DNA from: Ariolimax columbianus
Taxonomy: Eukaryota; Mollusca; Gastropoda; Stylommatophora; Arionidae
DNA length: 64,000 bases
Reading direction: 5' to 3'
NCBI GenBank assembly: GCA_036924085.1
Contig: JAVGWX010000002.1
Coordinates: 49,241,416-49,305,415, forward strand
The translations under genes and the position numbers were made by a program. Positions 9,930-20,185 of this stretch are shown here, piece after piece (position 1 is the stretch's first letter; the number at the start of each line of letters is the position of its first letter). The notes beneath the pieces were generated by a model. The model was not told where the DNA came from. It saw nothing but the letters and a program-made list of their open reading frames with translations, and ran no database searches.

Positions 9930-10050
9930 TTTCAAGGCAATCTGGCTGACGAGATGTGGATTAACGTGATCCCTATAGTAGTCAGCATTATGCAGATGAA
10001 GCTAAGCATAGCACAACCGCATGGAGGACCACGCTCTACCTTCATAAGCT
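9930..10050 (+). repeat. dispersed repeat C, copy 1
   Basis: GGCAATCTGGCTGACGAGAT, GTGATCCCTATAGTAGTCAG and CATAGCACAACCGC align in order with 15.38-15.48 kb (GGCAGTCTGATAAACGAGAT ... GTATAGCACAACCGCCG). Identity unknown. Confidence 0.75.
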
Positions 10051-10084
10051 CAAGACGTCATGAAACGACGACAACGACTTCGAC

Positions 10085-10422
10085 GACGACAACATACACA
10101 TACCTACCTACATACACATACCTACCTACATACATACACATACCTGCATGCATACAGATACCTACCTACATACATACAGATACCTACCTACATACATACA
10201 CATACCTACCTACATGCATACACATACCTACCTACATGCATACACATACCTGCATGCATACACATACTTACCTACATACATACACATACATACATACATA
10301 CATACATACATACATACACATACCTACATACATACATACATACACATACCTGCATGCATACACATACCTACCTACATACACATACCTACCTACATACATA
10401 CACATACCTGCATGCATACAAA
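10085..10422. repeat. CATA/CCTA satellite, left block
   Basis: Repeats of ATACACATACCTACCTACAT and the variant CCTGCATGCATACA. It continues at 11.91-12.15 kb, on the far side of the LINE, so the LINE landed inside the array. Not the TTAGGG-type telomere repeat. Confidence 0.93.
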
Positions 10423-11850
10423 TTGCTTTATGAAATTAGAGACCAACTAGCAAAACCATTGGCTATATTATGTTCTCAATCACTTACAAAAGGGATTGTT
10501 CCACGGGATTGGAAAGATGCAGGAGTGATCCCCTTATTCAAAAAAGGCAAAAAATCAGATCCGGCAAATTATAGACAGGTGAGTTTAACGAGCATAGTCT
10601 GTAAATTGTTAGAGTCAATAATCAAAGAAAACATTGTAATGCATTTAGACAAATTTAATCTAATTAGAAATAGTCAGCATGGGTTTACTAGAGGGAGATC
10701 ATGCTTAACAAATCTATTAGAATTCATGGAGGAGGTTACTAAAATCATAGATAAAGGGGAGCCAGTGGATGTTATTTATCTAGACTTTGCAAAGGCCTTT
10801 GATAGAGTACCTCATCAAAGATTATTTCGAAAGTTAAAATCACATGGAATAGGTGGGGAAGTTGCCAAATGGATTGAAAATTGGTTAACGGGAAGAAGGC
10901 AGAGGGTGGGCATAAATAAGGAGTACTCTGAGTGGAGTGAAGTGAAAAGTGGTGTGCCACAGGGCTCGGTTTTGGGACCAATTTTGTTCTTGATATATAT
11001 AAATGATTTGGACATTGATATGAGATCCATGATTGCAAAATTTGCTGATGACACAAAACTATGCAGTAGTGTCTCATCTAAAGCGGAAGTGGATATATTG
11101 ATGTCGGATTTAGATAAAATTCGAGAATGGTCTGTAAGCTGGCAAATGGAGTTTAATGTAGATAAATGTACAGTCATCCACATGGGTAGATCCAATATGG
11201 AACATAATTACAGAATGGGAGAAAACAATATTAGAAAGATAGATAAGGAAAGGGACCTAGGGGTTATAATAGATCATACAGGAAAGGTGAGTGAGCAAGT
11301 TAAGGTAGCAGTGAAAAAGGCAAATGCAATGTTAGGTATGATAAAAAGAAATATTAAACATAGGAGCAAGGAAGTGATCGTCAAACTGTATAAAGCTTTA
11401 GTTAGACCTAGATTGGAGTACTGTGTACAGGTGTGGAGTCCTTATCATAGAGGGGACATAAACATGCTAGAAAGAATACAGAAAAGAGCGACAAAGATGA
11501 TAGTGGGATTCCAGAATTACAGTTATGAGGAACGACTCAGAAAAACCGGCCTACAGTGTCTCGAAGAGAGAAGAATTCGTGGTGACTTAATACAGGTTTA
11601 TAAGATGATCAGAGGAATCGATAAATTAGACTATAACAAGTTTTTAAAAATACAGCCACCTACAATAACACGAGGGCATAGCTACAAGCTGACTAAAGAG
11701 AGGTCCAGGTTAGATATTAGGAAATATTTTTTTAGTCAGAGAGTGGTGTCTGCTTGGAATGCATTGCCAGGGGAGGTAGTGGAGGCAGGGACAGTTAATG
11801 CATTTAAGAATAAACTGGATGCGCATAGCTTTTATAGCAAGGTGATGTAA
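10423..11850 (+). CDS. reverse transcriptase of CR1-like LINE (5'-truncated ORF2)
   Basis: An RNA-directed DNA polymerase that would copy LINE RNA at a nicked chromosomal target. The frame is open for about 475 codons from the satellite junction to TAA at 11848. Order of motifs: RQVSLTSIVCKLLES (fingers); GFTRGRSCLTNL; motif A with catalytic Asp in YLDFAKAFD (codon at 10783); motif B SGVPQGSVLGPILF; motif C FADDTKL (codons from 11041); then a thumb region, and a C-terminal RVVSAWNALPGEVV...FKNKLD that is typical of CR1/L2-type LINEs. All three catalytic aspartates are present and there are no stops, so insertion is fairly recent. The N-terminal endonuclease is absent. The open frame reaches back to 10060 only because the satellite is also open; those codons are not part of the protein. 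Probably not autonomous. Confidence 0.9.
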   Translation: MLYEIRDQLAKPLAILCSQSLTKGIVPRDWKDAGVIPLFKKGKKSDPANYRQVSLTSIVCKLLESIIKENIVMHLDKFNLIRNSQHGFTRGRSCLTNLLEFMEEVTKIIDKGEPVDVIYLDFAKAFDRVPHQRLFRKLKSHGIGGEVAKWIENWLTGRRQRVGINKEYSEWSEVKSGVPQGSVLGPILFLIYINDLDIDMRSMIAKFADDTKLCSSVSSKAEVDILMSDLDKIREWSVSWQMEFNVDKCTVIHMGRSNMEHNYRMGENNIRKIDKERDLGVIIDHTGKVSEQVKVAVKKANAMLGMIKRNIKHRSKEVIVKLYKALVRPRLEYCVQVWSPYHRGDINMLERIQKRATKMIVGFQNYSYEERLRKTGLQCLEERRIRGDLIQVYKMIRGIDKLDYNKFLKIQPPTITRGHSYKLTKERSRLDIRKYFFSQRVVSAWNALPGEVVEAGTVNAFKNKLDAHSFYSKVM

Positions 11851-11913
11851 ATGTAACTGGTTGTATACAGACTCTGCAGGGTCTTCTAAGCCAGTATAAA
11901 GACGTTAAGTTAA
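10423..11913 (+). mobile_element. CR1-like non-LTR retrotransposon, 5'-truncated
   Basis: A 1.49-kb insertion splitting the CATA/CCTA satellite. It holds the reverse transcriptase part of a LINE ORF2 (next entry), then a short 3' UTR with ACTGGTTGTATACAGACTCT and GTCTTCTAAGCCAGTATAAA, ending GACGTTAAGTTAAG. The apurinic endonuclease and the 5' UTR are missing, as expected for 5' truncation during target-primed reverse transcription. Target-site duplication cannot be judged because both flanks are the same repeat. Related sequences: a deleted copy at 27.93-28.43 kb and tail-only copies at 7.98 and 60.55 kb. Confidence 0.9.
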
Positions 11914-12150
11914 GATACCTACCTACATACATACAGATACCTACCTACACATACCTACCTACATACATACACATACCTACCTACACACATACACATACCT
12001 ACATACATACGCATACCTATATATATACACATACCTACATATATACACATACCTACATACATACACATTCCTACATACATACACATACCTCTATACACAT
12101 ACCTCTATACACATACCTCTATACACATTCCTGCATACGCATACCTACGA
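11914..12150. repeat. CATA/CCTA satellite, right block
   Basis: Resumes ATACCTACCTACATACATAC directly after the LINE tail, then grades into CATACCTCTATACA variants and ends near 12.15 kb. Confidence 0.92.
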
Positions 12151-13489
12151 AAATTGCCTCCCGTCTCAGGTTATTTATAGCGAACATACTGCACATACAA
12201 TACAAATAAACATCCCCCTAAATGTGTCATTGACAACGATATCCGGATTGTTGGCCTGCAGTCTTCTAACAAAATTGATGCTGTGCTTTTCACTTTAAAC
12301 TTTTGGTTCGGACATGCATAGATTCAAATGAAACATTTGAGTTATTGAGTTGGTAAAGAAATGTTATACCTCGTTAAATATTGTAAAACCGACATCGTTT
12401 CGAGTCCTGAACAGACCTGTAATGATCAGTGTCTGTCAGCAGTCAGCAGATGACGAAGCAAATGCCAACAGACGATGCATATGTCTGGTACCTTGTATAC
12501 ACTCCGACTAAGAGCCCCTCTGCTTGAGCCACGCTTGCTCGACACTCATGCCGTCTGCTTATTACAGATTTAGCAATTGCAGTTTCGTCGTCTGGAAAGT
12601 GGTCATTTATTGATTTCGTGTTTTGTTGCTGTTGTCTGGCGATTCTCGCGTTCAGTTCTTCCCTCTTGACGATTTCTCTCTGATAGAAGGCGGCTATCTT
12701 ACATCACAAGGGTACTCAAGAAGGTGACCATTGTTCCTTCTAGATGTAGTGCAATACTAAGATTCTCACTAGGCTCACCGCAATGGGGCGACAGTTTCGA
12801 TCATCACGTCATTACCCTGATGCCTTTATTCGGCCTCTATCCTGCTACATGGCGCGAGGGTGGTGGGGATGGTGGGGGGTAGGGGCTGTGGGATGGGATC
12901 TTGTTCACAGTGTTGTTGGCTTTGGATCTGATACGAGTCTGGACAAACTGTCCTCTACAACGTTGTTGCCATGCTGGGGTAGTCGAGAAGATATTAAAGG
13001 CTGAGGACCACAGGCCGCTTCGCCATGCTCTTTCCACGTCGTGTGCTGGCTATGTTTGTTTATTTCCCCCTCAACAGAAAAAAACAACATATGCGTTACC
13101 GGGGATCCGATCCGTCGCCCTCACTGTCAGCAGACAGGCATCGAAGCCATTCGGGCACGCGCTCCACAGTCTTGACAATCGAATCATTTTATTATTTCCT
13201 CTCAACCTCAACTCCTTTTGCCCCTCAGCTAATCGTATCTAATATCCCCACATTGCGAGCCTTCTAAGCCATCCTAAGAGGCCCTTCTTTGTCATTAACC
13301 AGAGCGGCCAGGAGAGGAAACCAACAGGAATCTATGAAGGTCTGAGACCATTATTTCGTTCCTGCTGTCCGCATATGCCCTGGATTAAGAGACTTCAACA
13401 TTTCTTACAATTAGCATGAAAACTAGTCGCTCATCTGAAACTACTCTTAAAACATAAATTAGGCGTGATGAGACTATCGTCCGGTCAAG
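12151..13489. other. long stretch with no supported gene
   Basis: About 1.3 kb of mixed composition. Overlapping open frames at 12783-13267 on both strands lie in mutually exclusive frames. One plus frame (12901-13242) has an ILKAEDHRPLRHAL segment loosely resembling LINE C-termini, not enough to call. No tRNA, SINE or tandem array seen. Confidence 0.4.
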
Positions 13490-15325
13490 TAAAATATACT
13501 GATCAGAATATGTTAGTCAGGGTCATGAAAAATATACTGATCAGAATATGTTAGTCAGGGTCATGCAAAATATACTGATCAGAATATGTTAGTCAGGGTC
13601 ATGAAAAATATACTGATCAGAAGATGTTGTCAGGTTCATGCAAAATATACTGATCAGAATATATTAGTCAGTGTCATGTAAAACATACTGATCAGAATAT
13701 GTTAGTCAGGGTCATGCAAAATATACTGATCAGAATATGTTAGTCAGGGTCATGCAAAATATACTGATCAGAATATGTTAGTCAGGGTCATGAAAAATAT
13801 ACTGATCAGAAGATGTTGTCAGGTTCATGCAAAATATACTGATCAGAATATATTAGTCAGTGTCATGTAAAACATACTGATCAGAATATGTTAGTCAGGG
13901 TCATGCAAAATATACTGATCAGAATATGTTAGTCAGGGTCATGCAAAATATACTGATCAGAATATGTTAGTCAGGGTCATTCAAAATATACTGATCAGAA
14001 TATGTTAGTCAGGGTCATGCAAAATATACTGATCAGAATATGTTAGTCAGGGTCATGCAAAATATACTGATCAGAATATGTTAGTCAGGGTCATGCAAAA
14101 TATACTGATCAGAATATGTTAGTCAGGGTCATGCAAAATATACTGATCAGAATATGTTAGTCAGGGTCATGCAAAATATACTGATCAGAATATGTTAGTC
14201 AGGGTCATGCAAAATATACTGATCAGAATATGTTAGTCAGTGCCATGTAAAACATACTGATCAGAATATGTTAGTCAGGGTCATGCAAAATATACTGATC
14301 AGAATATGTTAGTCAGTGTCATACAAAATATACTGATCAGAATATGTTAGTCAGGGTCATGCAAAATATACTGACCAGAATATGTTAGTCAGGGTCATGC
14401 AAAATATACTGATCAGAATATGTTAGTCAGGGTCATGCAAAATATACTGATCAGAATATGTTAGTCAGGGTCATGCAAAATATACTGATCAGAATATGTT
14501 AGTCAGGGTCATGCAAAATATACTGATCAGAATATGTTAGTCAGTGCCATGTAAAACATACTGATCAGAATATGTTAGTCAGGGTCATGCAAAATATACT
14601 GATCAGAATATGTTAGTCCGTGTCATACAAAATATACCGATCAGAATATGTTAGTCAGGGTCATGCAAAATATACTGACCAGAATATGTTAGTCAGGGTC
14701 ATGCAAAATATACTGATCAGAATATGTTAGTCAGGGTCATGCAAAATATACTGATCAGAATATGTTAGTCAGGGTCATGCAAAATATACTGATCAGAATA
14801 TGTTAGTCAGGGTCATGCAAAATATACTGATCAGAATATGTTAGTCAGTGTCATGTAAAACATACTGATCAGAATATGTTAGTCAGGGTCATGCAAAATA
14901 TACTGATCAGAATATGTTAGTCGGGGTCATGCAAAATATACTGATCAGAATATGTTAGTCAGGGTCATACAAAATATACTGATCAGAATATGTTAGTCAG
15001 GGTCATGCAAAATATACTGATCAGAATATGTTAGTCAGGGTCATGCAAAATATACTGATCAGAATATGTTAGTCAGGGTCATGCAAAATATACTGATCAG
15101 AATATGTTAGTCAGTGCCATGTAAAACATACTGATCAGAATATGTTAGTCAGGGTCATACAAAATATACTGATCAGAATATGTTAGTCAGTGTCATACAA
15201 AATATACTGATCAGAATATGTTAGTCAGGGTCATGCAAAATATACTGACCAGAATATGTTAGTCAGGGTCATGCAAAATATACTGATCAGAATATGTTAG
15301 TCAGGGTCATGCAAAATATACTGAC
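13490..15325. repeat. 38-bp satellite array, about 48 copies
   Basis: Unit TCAGGGTCATGCAAAATATA then CTGATCAGAATATGTTAG, with the 8-bp palindrome CTGATCAG in nearly every unit. Variant units (TCAGTGCCATGTAAAACATA; TCAGTGTCATACAAAA; CTGACCAG) recur in the same order. TCAGTGCCAT units begin at 14237, 14541 and 15111, i.e. 304 bp (8 units) and 570 bp (15 units) apart. In the left part a block with a 1-bp deletion (AGATGTTGTCAGG) repeats after 189 bp. These are higher-order duplications. No open frame is conserved. Confidence 0.95.
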
Positions 15326-15379
15326 CAAAACCCCCACTTGGATCTCCTCGCAGTTCTCACCGGAAACAGGCAGTTTTTT

Positions 15380-15490
15380 TGGCAGTCTGATAAACGAGAT
15401 ATTGCAATCTATGTGATCCACGTAATAGTGTGCGACACATAGATGAATTCAAGTATAGCACAACCGCCGTCCGGTTGACGTCACACGCTC
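15380..15490 (+). repeat. dispersed repeat C, copy 2
   Basis: Aligns with 9.93-10.05 kb: GGCAGTCTGATAAACGAGAT, GTGATCCACGTAATAGTGTG, GTATAGCACAACCGCCG. Both copies lie beside tandem arrays. Confidence 0.75.
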
Positions 15491-15949
15491 GGGATGTGAG
15501 GAAAGCTACTGCAACTCGCTAATTAGCGCTTTTTTTCCGGGCGCACAAAAAAGTAATCGTACTCCCTGTGGCATACACAAAAACATCATAAATTAAAATT
15601 GTGCCGACAGACGCCAGGGGAGTTTGGTGTGATGGATACATGTACATACTCTGGACACATGGATTCATTTCCCAGTTCTCCCGAGGTTGTCCCCATTAGG
15701 ATAACTTTAACATTTCTATCATACACTCTGCGGTGACTGTATGAACAAGTGGCTTTTATTCCACATCTTTACAAATTTCCTGTGTACCCTAGCAGTGGGA
15801 CAACGCTCTACTGATAGTGTTATTGACAGATGACACCTTTTTAAGAGGCAGATAAAAAGCGAAAGAAACTCCTATGACTGCCGTCGGAGAAGAAGTGTTA
15901 GCGACCTTATTTTAAGTAGGCTTTTTTTTTTTGTCAGATGGGCATGACC
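15491..15949. other. no recognisable feature
   Basis: Mixed sequence. A weak tRNA-like stretch near 15.63-15.69 kb (GATGGATACATGTACATACT) was not convincing. Confidence 0.45.
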
Positions 15950-16110
15950 ATTTACAATTATGGCTGCCTTTCCCTCCCTAACAGTAAATCAGAGGACCAT
16001 TTACGTCTTCTTAAGCTGAAAGATACCGCGACCTGGGCGTCAACCCGATCCCTTAGCTGTAAGATACAATGGCTCTTTCCACTCTGTCACCCGCACGTTC
16101 AAGAACAGGT
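15950..16110 (-). mobile_element. tRNA-derived SINE fragment, minus strand
   Basis: The minus strand begins GGTGACAGAGTGGAAAGAGC (A-box-like), has GGGTTGACGCCC in the B-box place, and then a body with CGTAAATGGTCCTCTGATTT and GTTAGGGAGGGAAAGGC. The body matches the 8.1, 20.2 and 24.3 kb elements. Confidence 0.65.
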
Positions 16111-16449
16111 ATGATGGTTTATCGATCACATTTAACGAAAGTCACTTCCAAAAATAGCCACTGTGTATTGACTGATCCCGGTAACATTCCGGATATGACG
16201 TCACCCTAACCTTCACAGTAAAAGCTTTTATATAAGGCCCTTGGGAGGATTAATGGTTTGCAATAAAAAGAAAAAAAAAGAAAAGAAAATCGACCAAAAA
16301 TCAAAATCAATTACTTGAAGAATTTTCAAGAATATTGCACTGCAACAAGCACAAATATGTGCAACTTATTTTTCGCCCTCTCCAAGGCAAAATATGCACC
16401 ACACGGAAGCTTTGTGTTAACATTTCGTTTCCAAAATGAAGACATGCCC
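16111..16449. other. no recognisable feature
   Basis: A-rich near 16265-16290; otherwise unremarkable. Confidence 0.45.
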
Positions 16450-16745
16450 TCCTTTGTCAATTGAAATATAATGTTCTCATCCACCTTAAAATGTCCCTTT
16501 TCAATAAAAATATAATGTTCTCATACACCTTAAAATGTCCATTTTCAATAAAAATATAATGTTCTCATTCAACTTAAAATGTCCCTTTTCAATAAAAATA
16601 TAATGTTCTCATACACCTTAAAATGTCCATTTTCAATAAAAATATAATGTTCTCATACACCTTAAAATGTCCATTTTCAATAAAAATATAATGTTCTCAT
16701 CCACTTTAAAATGTCTTTTTCAAACCAAATATAATGTCTTCTTAG
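16450..16745. repeat. 44-bp minisatellite, left block
   Basis: Unit TTTTCAATAAAAATATAATG then TTCTCATACACCTTAAAATG, spaced 44 bp (e.g. TCC at 16538 and 16582). About 6 copies. A related block resumes at 17.14 kb after an unrelated insert. Confidence 0.92.
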
Positions 16746-17140
16746 TTGATATGTACTTCTACAGGGGCAGATGCCCCCTGTGCATGTCCCAGCTCTGGTA
16801 TGAGCTGGATGTAGCCGGGGGGGGGGGGGGGAGGGGAAGGGGGGAAGGGTTTCTTACTTAGCGGGCTAGGCTCGAGCAGCTTAATACTCCGCTGCGTTGG
16901 GATACGCACTTTCGGAGGGTGGTTAAACCGATGTGCGAGTTCATCTTAATAACGCTAGAGCCAAGTATTCCCGCAGCATGTTAGGCGCCATTTATGCTGC
17001 TCTAAAATAACCACCTAACCATGGCCGGTGTTATGTCATGCCACACAGTTAGTCGCCTGTTACGACATGTTCTCTGTGAGACAGTGGTGCTATTCTTGTC
17101 CTTGTCATACACAAAGACCCCGGCAGAGCCCTTGGGCAAT
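16746..17140 (-). repeat. insert in the 44-bp array, with family A motif and poly-G
   Basis: Breaks the 44-bp array. It contains a G run (about 16818-16834) and, on the minus strand, ACATGTCGTAACAGGCGACT, the family A signature seen at 55.5 and 58.2 kb. ATATAATGTC occurs at both edges, which could be a target-site duplication or simply the repeat unit. Confidence 0.55.
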
Positions 17141-17400
17141 ATAATGTCATTCACCTTAAAATGTCCTTCTTTAATCGAAATATAATTTCCACCATCCACC
17201 TTAAAATGTCATTTTTAATCGAAATATAATGTCCACCATCCACCTTAATTGTCCTTTTTTTAATCGAAATATAATGTCCACTATCCACCTTAAAATGTTC
17301 TTTTTTAATCGAAATATAATGTCCACTATCCACCTTAAAATGTTCTTTTTTAATCGAAATATAATGTCCACTATCCACCTTAAAATGTCTTTATTTAAAC
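17141..17400. repeat. 44-bp minisatellite, right block
   Basis: Units of CACCTTAAAATGTCCTTTTT then AATCGAAATATAATGTCCAC, about 6 copies. Related to the left block but with AATCGAAA for CAATAAAAA, so the two halves have drifted apart. Short open frames on both strands are artefacts. Confidence 0.9.
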
Positions 17401-17509
17401 AAATTGTGTGAATGTTGCTGCTGTTTGGTAGTTCTTCTCATAATGCATGCATTGACAGGATTCCTATTTCACAGATAAATGCTATGTGGAACACAGAGCG
17501 GAATAGACA

Positions 17510-17680
17510 ATATGGAGTAAGGCAAGGCCTTAATACGCTCACACAATCTGGAGTCAGTGAAGGCCCTACTACTCACACACTGTGGAATGAGTAAAGGCCC
17601 TAATACACACACAATGTGGAGTCAGTGAATGTCCTAATATAATATGGAGTCAGTGAAGGCAAAACTCACACAATATAACA
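17510..17680. repeat. degenerate 40-45 bp tandem repeat, 4 copies
   Basis: GGAGTCAGTGAAGGCCCTA and variants, with ACACAATCTGGAG or ACACACTGTGGAA, recur four times with indels. Confidence 0.75.
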
Positions 17681-18329
17681 AGATGGATACGGCGTGCATG
17701 GAATCATATTTCTTTCTTAAGAAACAAGAACTATTGTCAAAAATAGACAGCTCTAAAATGAATGTCTAAATAGGTCATATCAACATTACCTATAAGATTA
17801 TGTTAATGTTGACCTTCAAGTTTTGTTTCGTAATAAATGTTGATGTCGGAGATATTCCATTTTGAAATAATCTCCATTAATTTTTTTTTTAATGTTTGCA
17901 TCTGGTAACCCTTCTGAGACCCCACCTTACGTTCATGTAGTGATCCTAGACATATGCTATTACAGCAGCCTGAACAACACAGTTTGGATCGACACTGTGA
18001 TACCCATAGTACCTATTGAGACGCTTCGCATTGCACTAAAGCCAGGACGGCCCAGATCCACTGTCTTTAGTACGCTTACAGATGTGAGAAGAGTCACTTT
18101 ACCCTGCTACTAAAGAGTAAATAACTCAACACGAGTAGCTACGAATAACAACTCGTACCACTGACAAATGACGATAGAATGTATGGGTCCCAATAATGTC
18201 ACTTATCCAACTGCAAAGAGCATATGTAGTCAACTTCCTATTCAGTTTGTGAAAGCACCTTTGGTGTTTAAACTTGTTGAAGATTTCCAGTCAAGAGCTT
18301 AGAACAGACAGCCGCTCATTAGGTGGGGG
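17681..18329. other. no recognisable feature
   Basis: A 73-codon plus-strand open frame (17892-18113) lacks a recognisable domain. No repeat or RNA gene seen. Confidence 0.45.
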
Positions 18330-18590
18330 CAGAAGAAACGCTACAGAGACTTCTTGAAAGAGTCCCTGACAAGCGTCAAAATTGATGTAACCTTGCTTGC
18401 ACTGAACCGATTCACCTGGTGCATGAGCATCACCAAAGGGGTTCAGATCGCAGAGCGAAACTCCAATCGCAGAGGCTTAGAGAATGTCTGTAGAAGGCAC
18501 GACGACTCCAAAGCCGACTCCTCGCATGTGTCCGGGATGCAGCAAAGTCTACCGTGCCATGATTGTTCTTTATAGCCACATGAGAACACT
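18330..18590 (+). pseudogene. LINE C-terminal fragment with CPGC zinc-finger tail
   Basis: Begins RYRDFLKESLTSVKID, corresponding to the RYKDTLK-type segment near the end of LINE ORF2. A frame change then leads to CPGCSKVYRAMIVLYSHMRT at about 18535-18590, a clear CxxC...SHxR terminal motif. The middle is frameshifted. The family differs from that at 3.2/19.2 kb because the CxxC is intact and the linker is different. Reverse transcriptase is absent. Confidence 0.75.
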
Positions 18591-18879
18591 TCTCTGATGC
18601 TGTCGCATTTTCGCTTCCGATAGGGAACTAGTATTACTGAACATCGTTGGGTTTGTTCTCTTCTCTTCTGGTAGCCTGAATCGCTCCCTTTTTTTTTCTC
18701 AAAGTACAGTATGTGATTTCAAGGTCCTCTTGTTCACACTCTCCCCTCTTTTTCAGGCCTTTCTGCCTTCTGATTCCCCGTTACGCTACAATGGGATGTT
18801 TGACCTGAAGTATAGTTACCATTATGACAGTTACCTCACTTAGTTCAGGCCTCAGATGCGGGAGCTGACCTCCCTTGAG

Positions 18880-19095
18880 AGTTTACAATACAGACAGTAG
18901 ATCTGTGAAGATGGCTTCCTGGTGAAAGAATTGTCATGAATCATATTTGCAGCGTGCTCAAGTGCTTGAACCTCAGCTGCATAGTCAGAGCAGAATTGAC
19001 CAGTTTATCTTGTCTCACAATGGCCCTCGGGATATGAGAGAACGATACCAGCTCCTCCATTATTGACAGCATCTTTTGTTGATCCATCTGTGTAT
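18880..19095 (-). pseudogene. RNase H domain fragment of a LINE
   Basis: The minus frame reads YTDGSTKDAVNNGGAGIVLS (Asp of the first catalytic motif in YTDGS), then PEGHCETR, a stop, TGQFCSDYAAEVQALEHAAN (catalytic Glu in AEVQALE) and MIHDNSFT. This is an RNase H fold of the sort carried by I/Jockey-type LINEs, which removes RNA from the RNA:DNA hybrid. The later catalytic motifs are missing. It is not the family at 22.7 kb, whose residues differ. Confidence 0.8.
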
Positions 19096-19189
19096 GGATG
19101 TCATTCAGTTACAACTAAGAACTAAGAAGGACTGACTGTCCGCATGTCAGATGAGTGACTTGGAAAAAAACAACTATTCTATGGCGAGC

Positions 19190-19560
19190 TTGAATCAGGC
19201 AAGTTAACTTGCGGTAGCCAAATAAAACGTTACAAAGACACCCTGAAAGCTTCAATTAAGAATTGCGGCATTGGCCTTGAAAATTGGGAAAACATTGCTG
19301 CTGCCGCTCTGCCGCCTGGCGTAATAAAATCTCCTCTGGCACAACGCATACGGTGCAGACAAGAATCCAGGAAGCTGCACGGAGACTTGCCACACGAAAG
19401 GCAAGAGACGAGTTGCTTTCGTCTGAGGGACAGACAGTGTTTCTCTGCCATCAGTGGGCTCAGATTCATTTGATCAGTCCCATTCAAGCCCACTCCAGGG
19501 TTTACAGATAACAATGTGATCTACTTCGGAAACGACGAACAAGCAACAAGAAGAATACAT
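19190..19560 (+). pseudogene. LINE C-terminal fragment, sister of 3.2 kb
   Basis: GSQIKRYKDTLKASIKNCGI, then GLENWENIAAAALPPG, a +1-type frame change near 19320, then TTHTVQTRIQEAARRLATRK and DELLSSEGQTVFLCHQ...LISPIQAHSRVYR, stop near 19509. Aligned to 3.2 kb it shares the NWENIAA, RATRK-RDE and GQTVFLC blocks. The terminal His is degraded (LISP for LISH). The 3' UTR ends GAAACGACGAACAAGCAACA with AGAAGAA, comparable to GAAACGATGGACAAACAACA at 3.69 kb, which marks the family's natural 3' end. Confidence 0.82.
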
Positions 19561-19934
19561 TTCTTCTCTTAGCCAAAGCTATCAATAAATTAAATTTAAA
19601 AAAAAAACAAATGCATGTAATTAGGATACATTCAAAATACATTCAAAATGTACACATTTTCAAAATACTTTATAATTATTTAGATTCACTAGCAATGCTG
19701 TGGTGTGTTCAATTATCTTTTATTATTTTCTTTTATTTACAACGGTTGAAAAACATGAATAAAACAGACGACCTGAAAGGCCAATAGTAAGGCCTGCGCC
19801 CTTGACAGCTCTATAATCAGCCTAATGATTGATCTATCCTGCTCATAAAGGGCAAGGTCGTCCCCACAGTAGGCCCTACTGTCGGAGTTGAAGGCTTAGA
19901 GACTCAAACTGGACTAGGCTCACATTTGTATGAG
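19561..19934. other. no recognisable feature
   Basis: A-rich, then mixed sequence. Probably the flank between two LINE scraps. Confidence 0.45.
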
Positions 19935-20185
19935 GTGGGCTATTCAACAAATTGAAGATAGGTGGCACTGACGAATGCTCGTGTGGTACCGGGAAAATGA
20001 CCGCTGAGTATTTGCTGCAAAACTGCCCGACATACGAGGATCAGAGAGAGCAGATGTGGCCATCACCAGTGGCAACACTAGACAAGCTCTATGGCAGTGT
20101 CGACAGCCTCAGGATGACCACTGCTTTTTTTCGAAAAAATAAAGGTCGACGTCTGACAGCGTAAGAAGATGAAGTATGAGGTGGG
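19935..20185 (+). pseudogene. 3' end of the RNase H-type LINE
   Basis: LFNKLKIGGTDECSCGTGKM, TAEYLLQNCPTYEDQREQMW and a DKLYGSVDSLRM block match the C-terminus of the copies at 22.4 and 63.3 kb (Cys-x-Cys-Gly...His/Tyr-x-LLQNCP motif). A small frameshift near 20130 changes the last residues. The tail is AAGAAGATGAAG, a decayed (GAA)n end. About 250 bp remain; all upstream coding is lost. Confidence 0.88.

Noticed and set aside
9275..9969. Five overlapping Arg/Cys/Thr-rich open frames of 62-185 codons
   Set aside because: They translate (CT)n and CA/CG microsatellites in different frames.
10060..10422. N-terminal part of a 596-codon open frame and its overlapping frames
   Set aside because: These codons are CATA/CCTA satellite, open in several frames at once. 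Only the part from 10423 is LINE protein.
10085..10422. Interstitial telomere repeat
   Set aside because: Unit is ACATACCTACCT-like, not TTAGGG/CCCTAA or a known animal variant.
12783..13267. Cluster of open frames on both strands, possible exon
   Set aside because: Frames overlap and conflict, and no domain or splice pattern is visible. A loose LINE-tail likeness (ILKAEDHRPLRHAL) was not enough.
16746..17140. rDNA-like or mitochondrial insert in the 44-bp array
   Set aside because: GTCGCCTGTTACGACATG looked rRNA-like, but it matches the dispersed family A motif (in reverse) instead.
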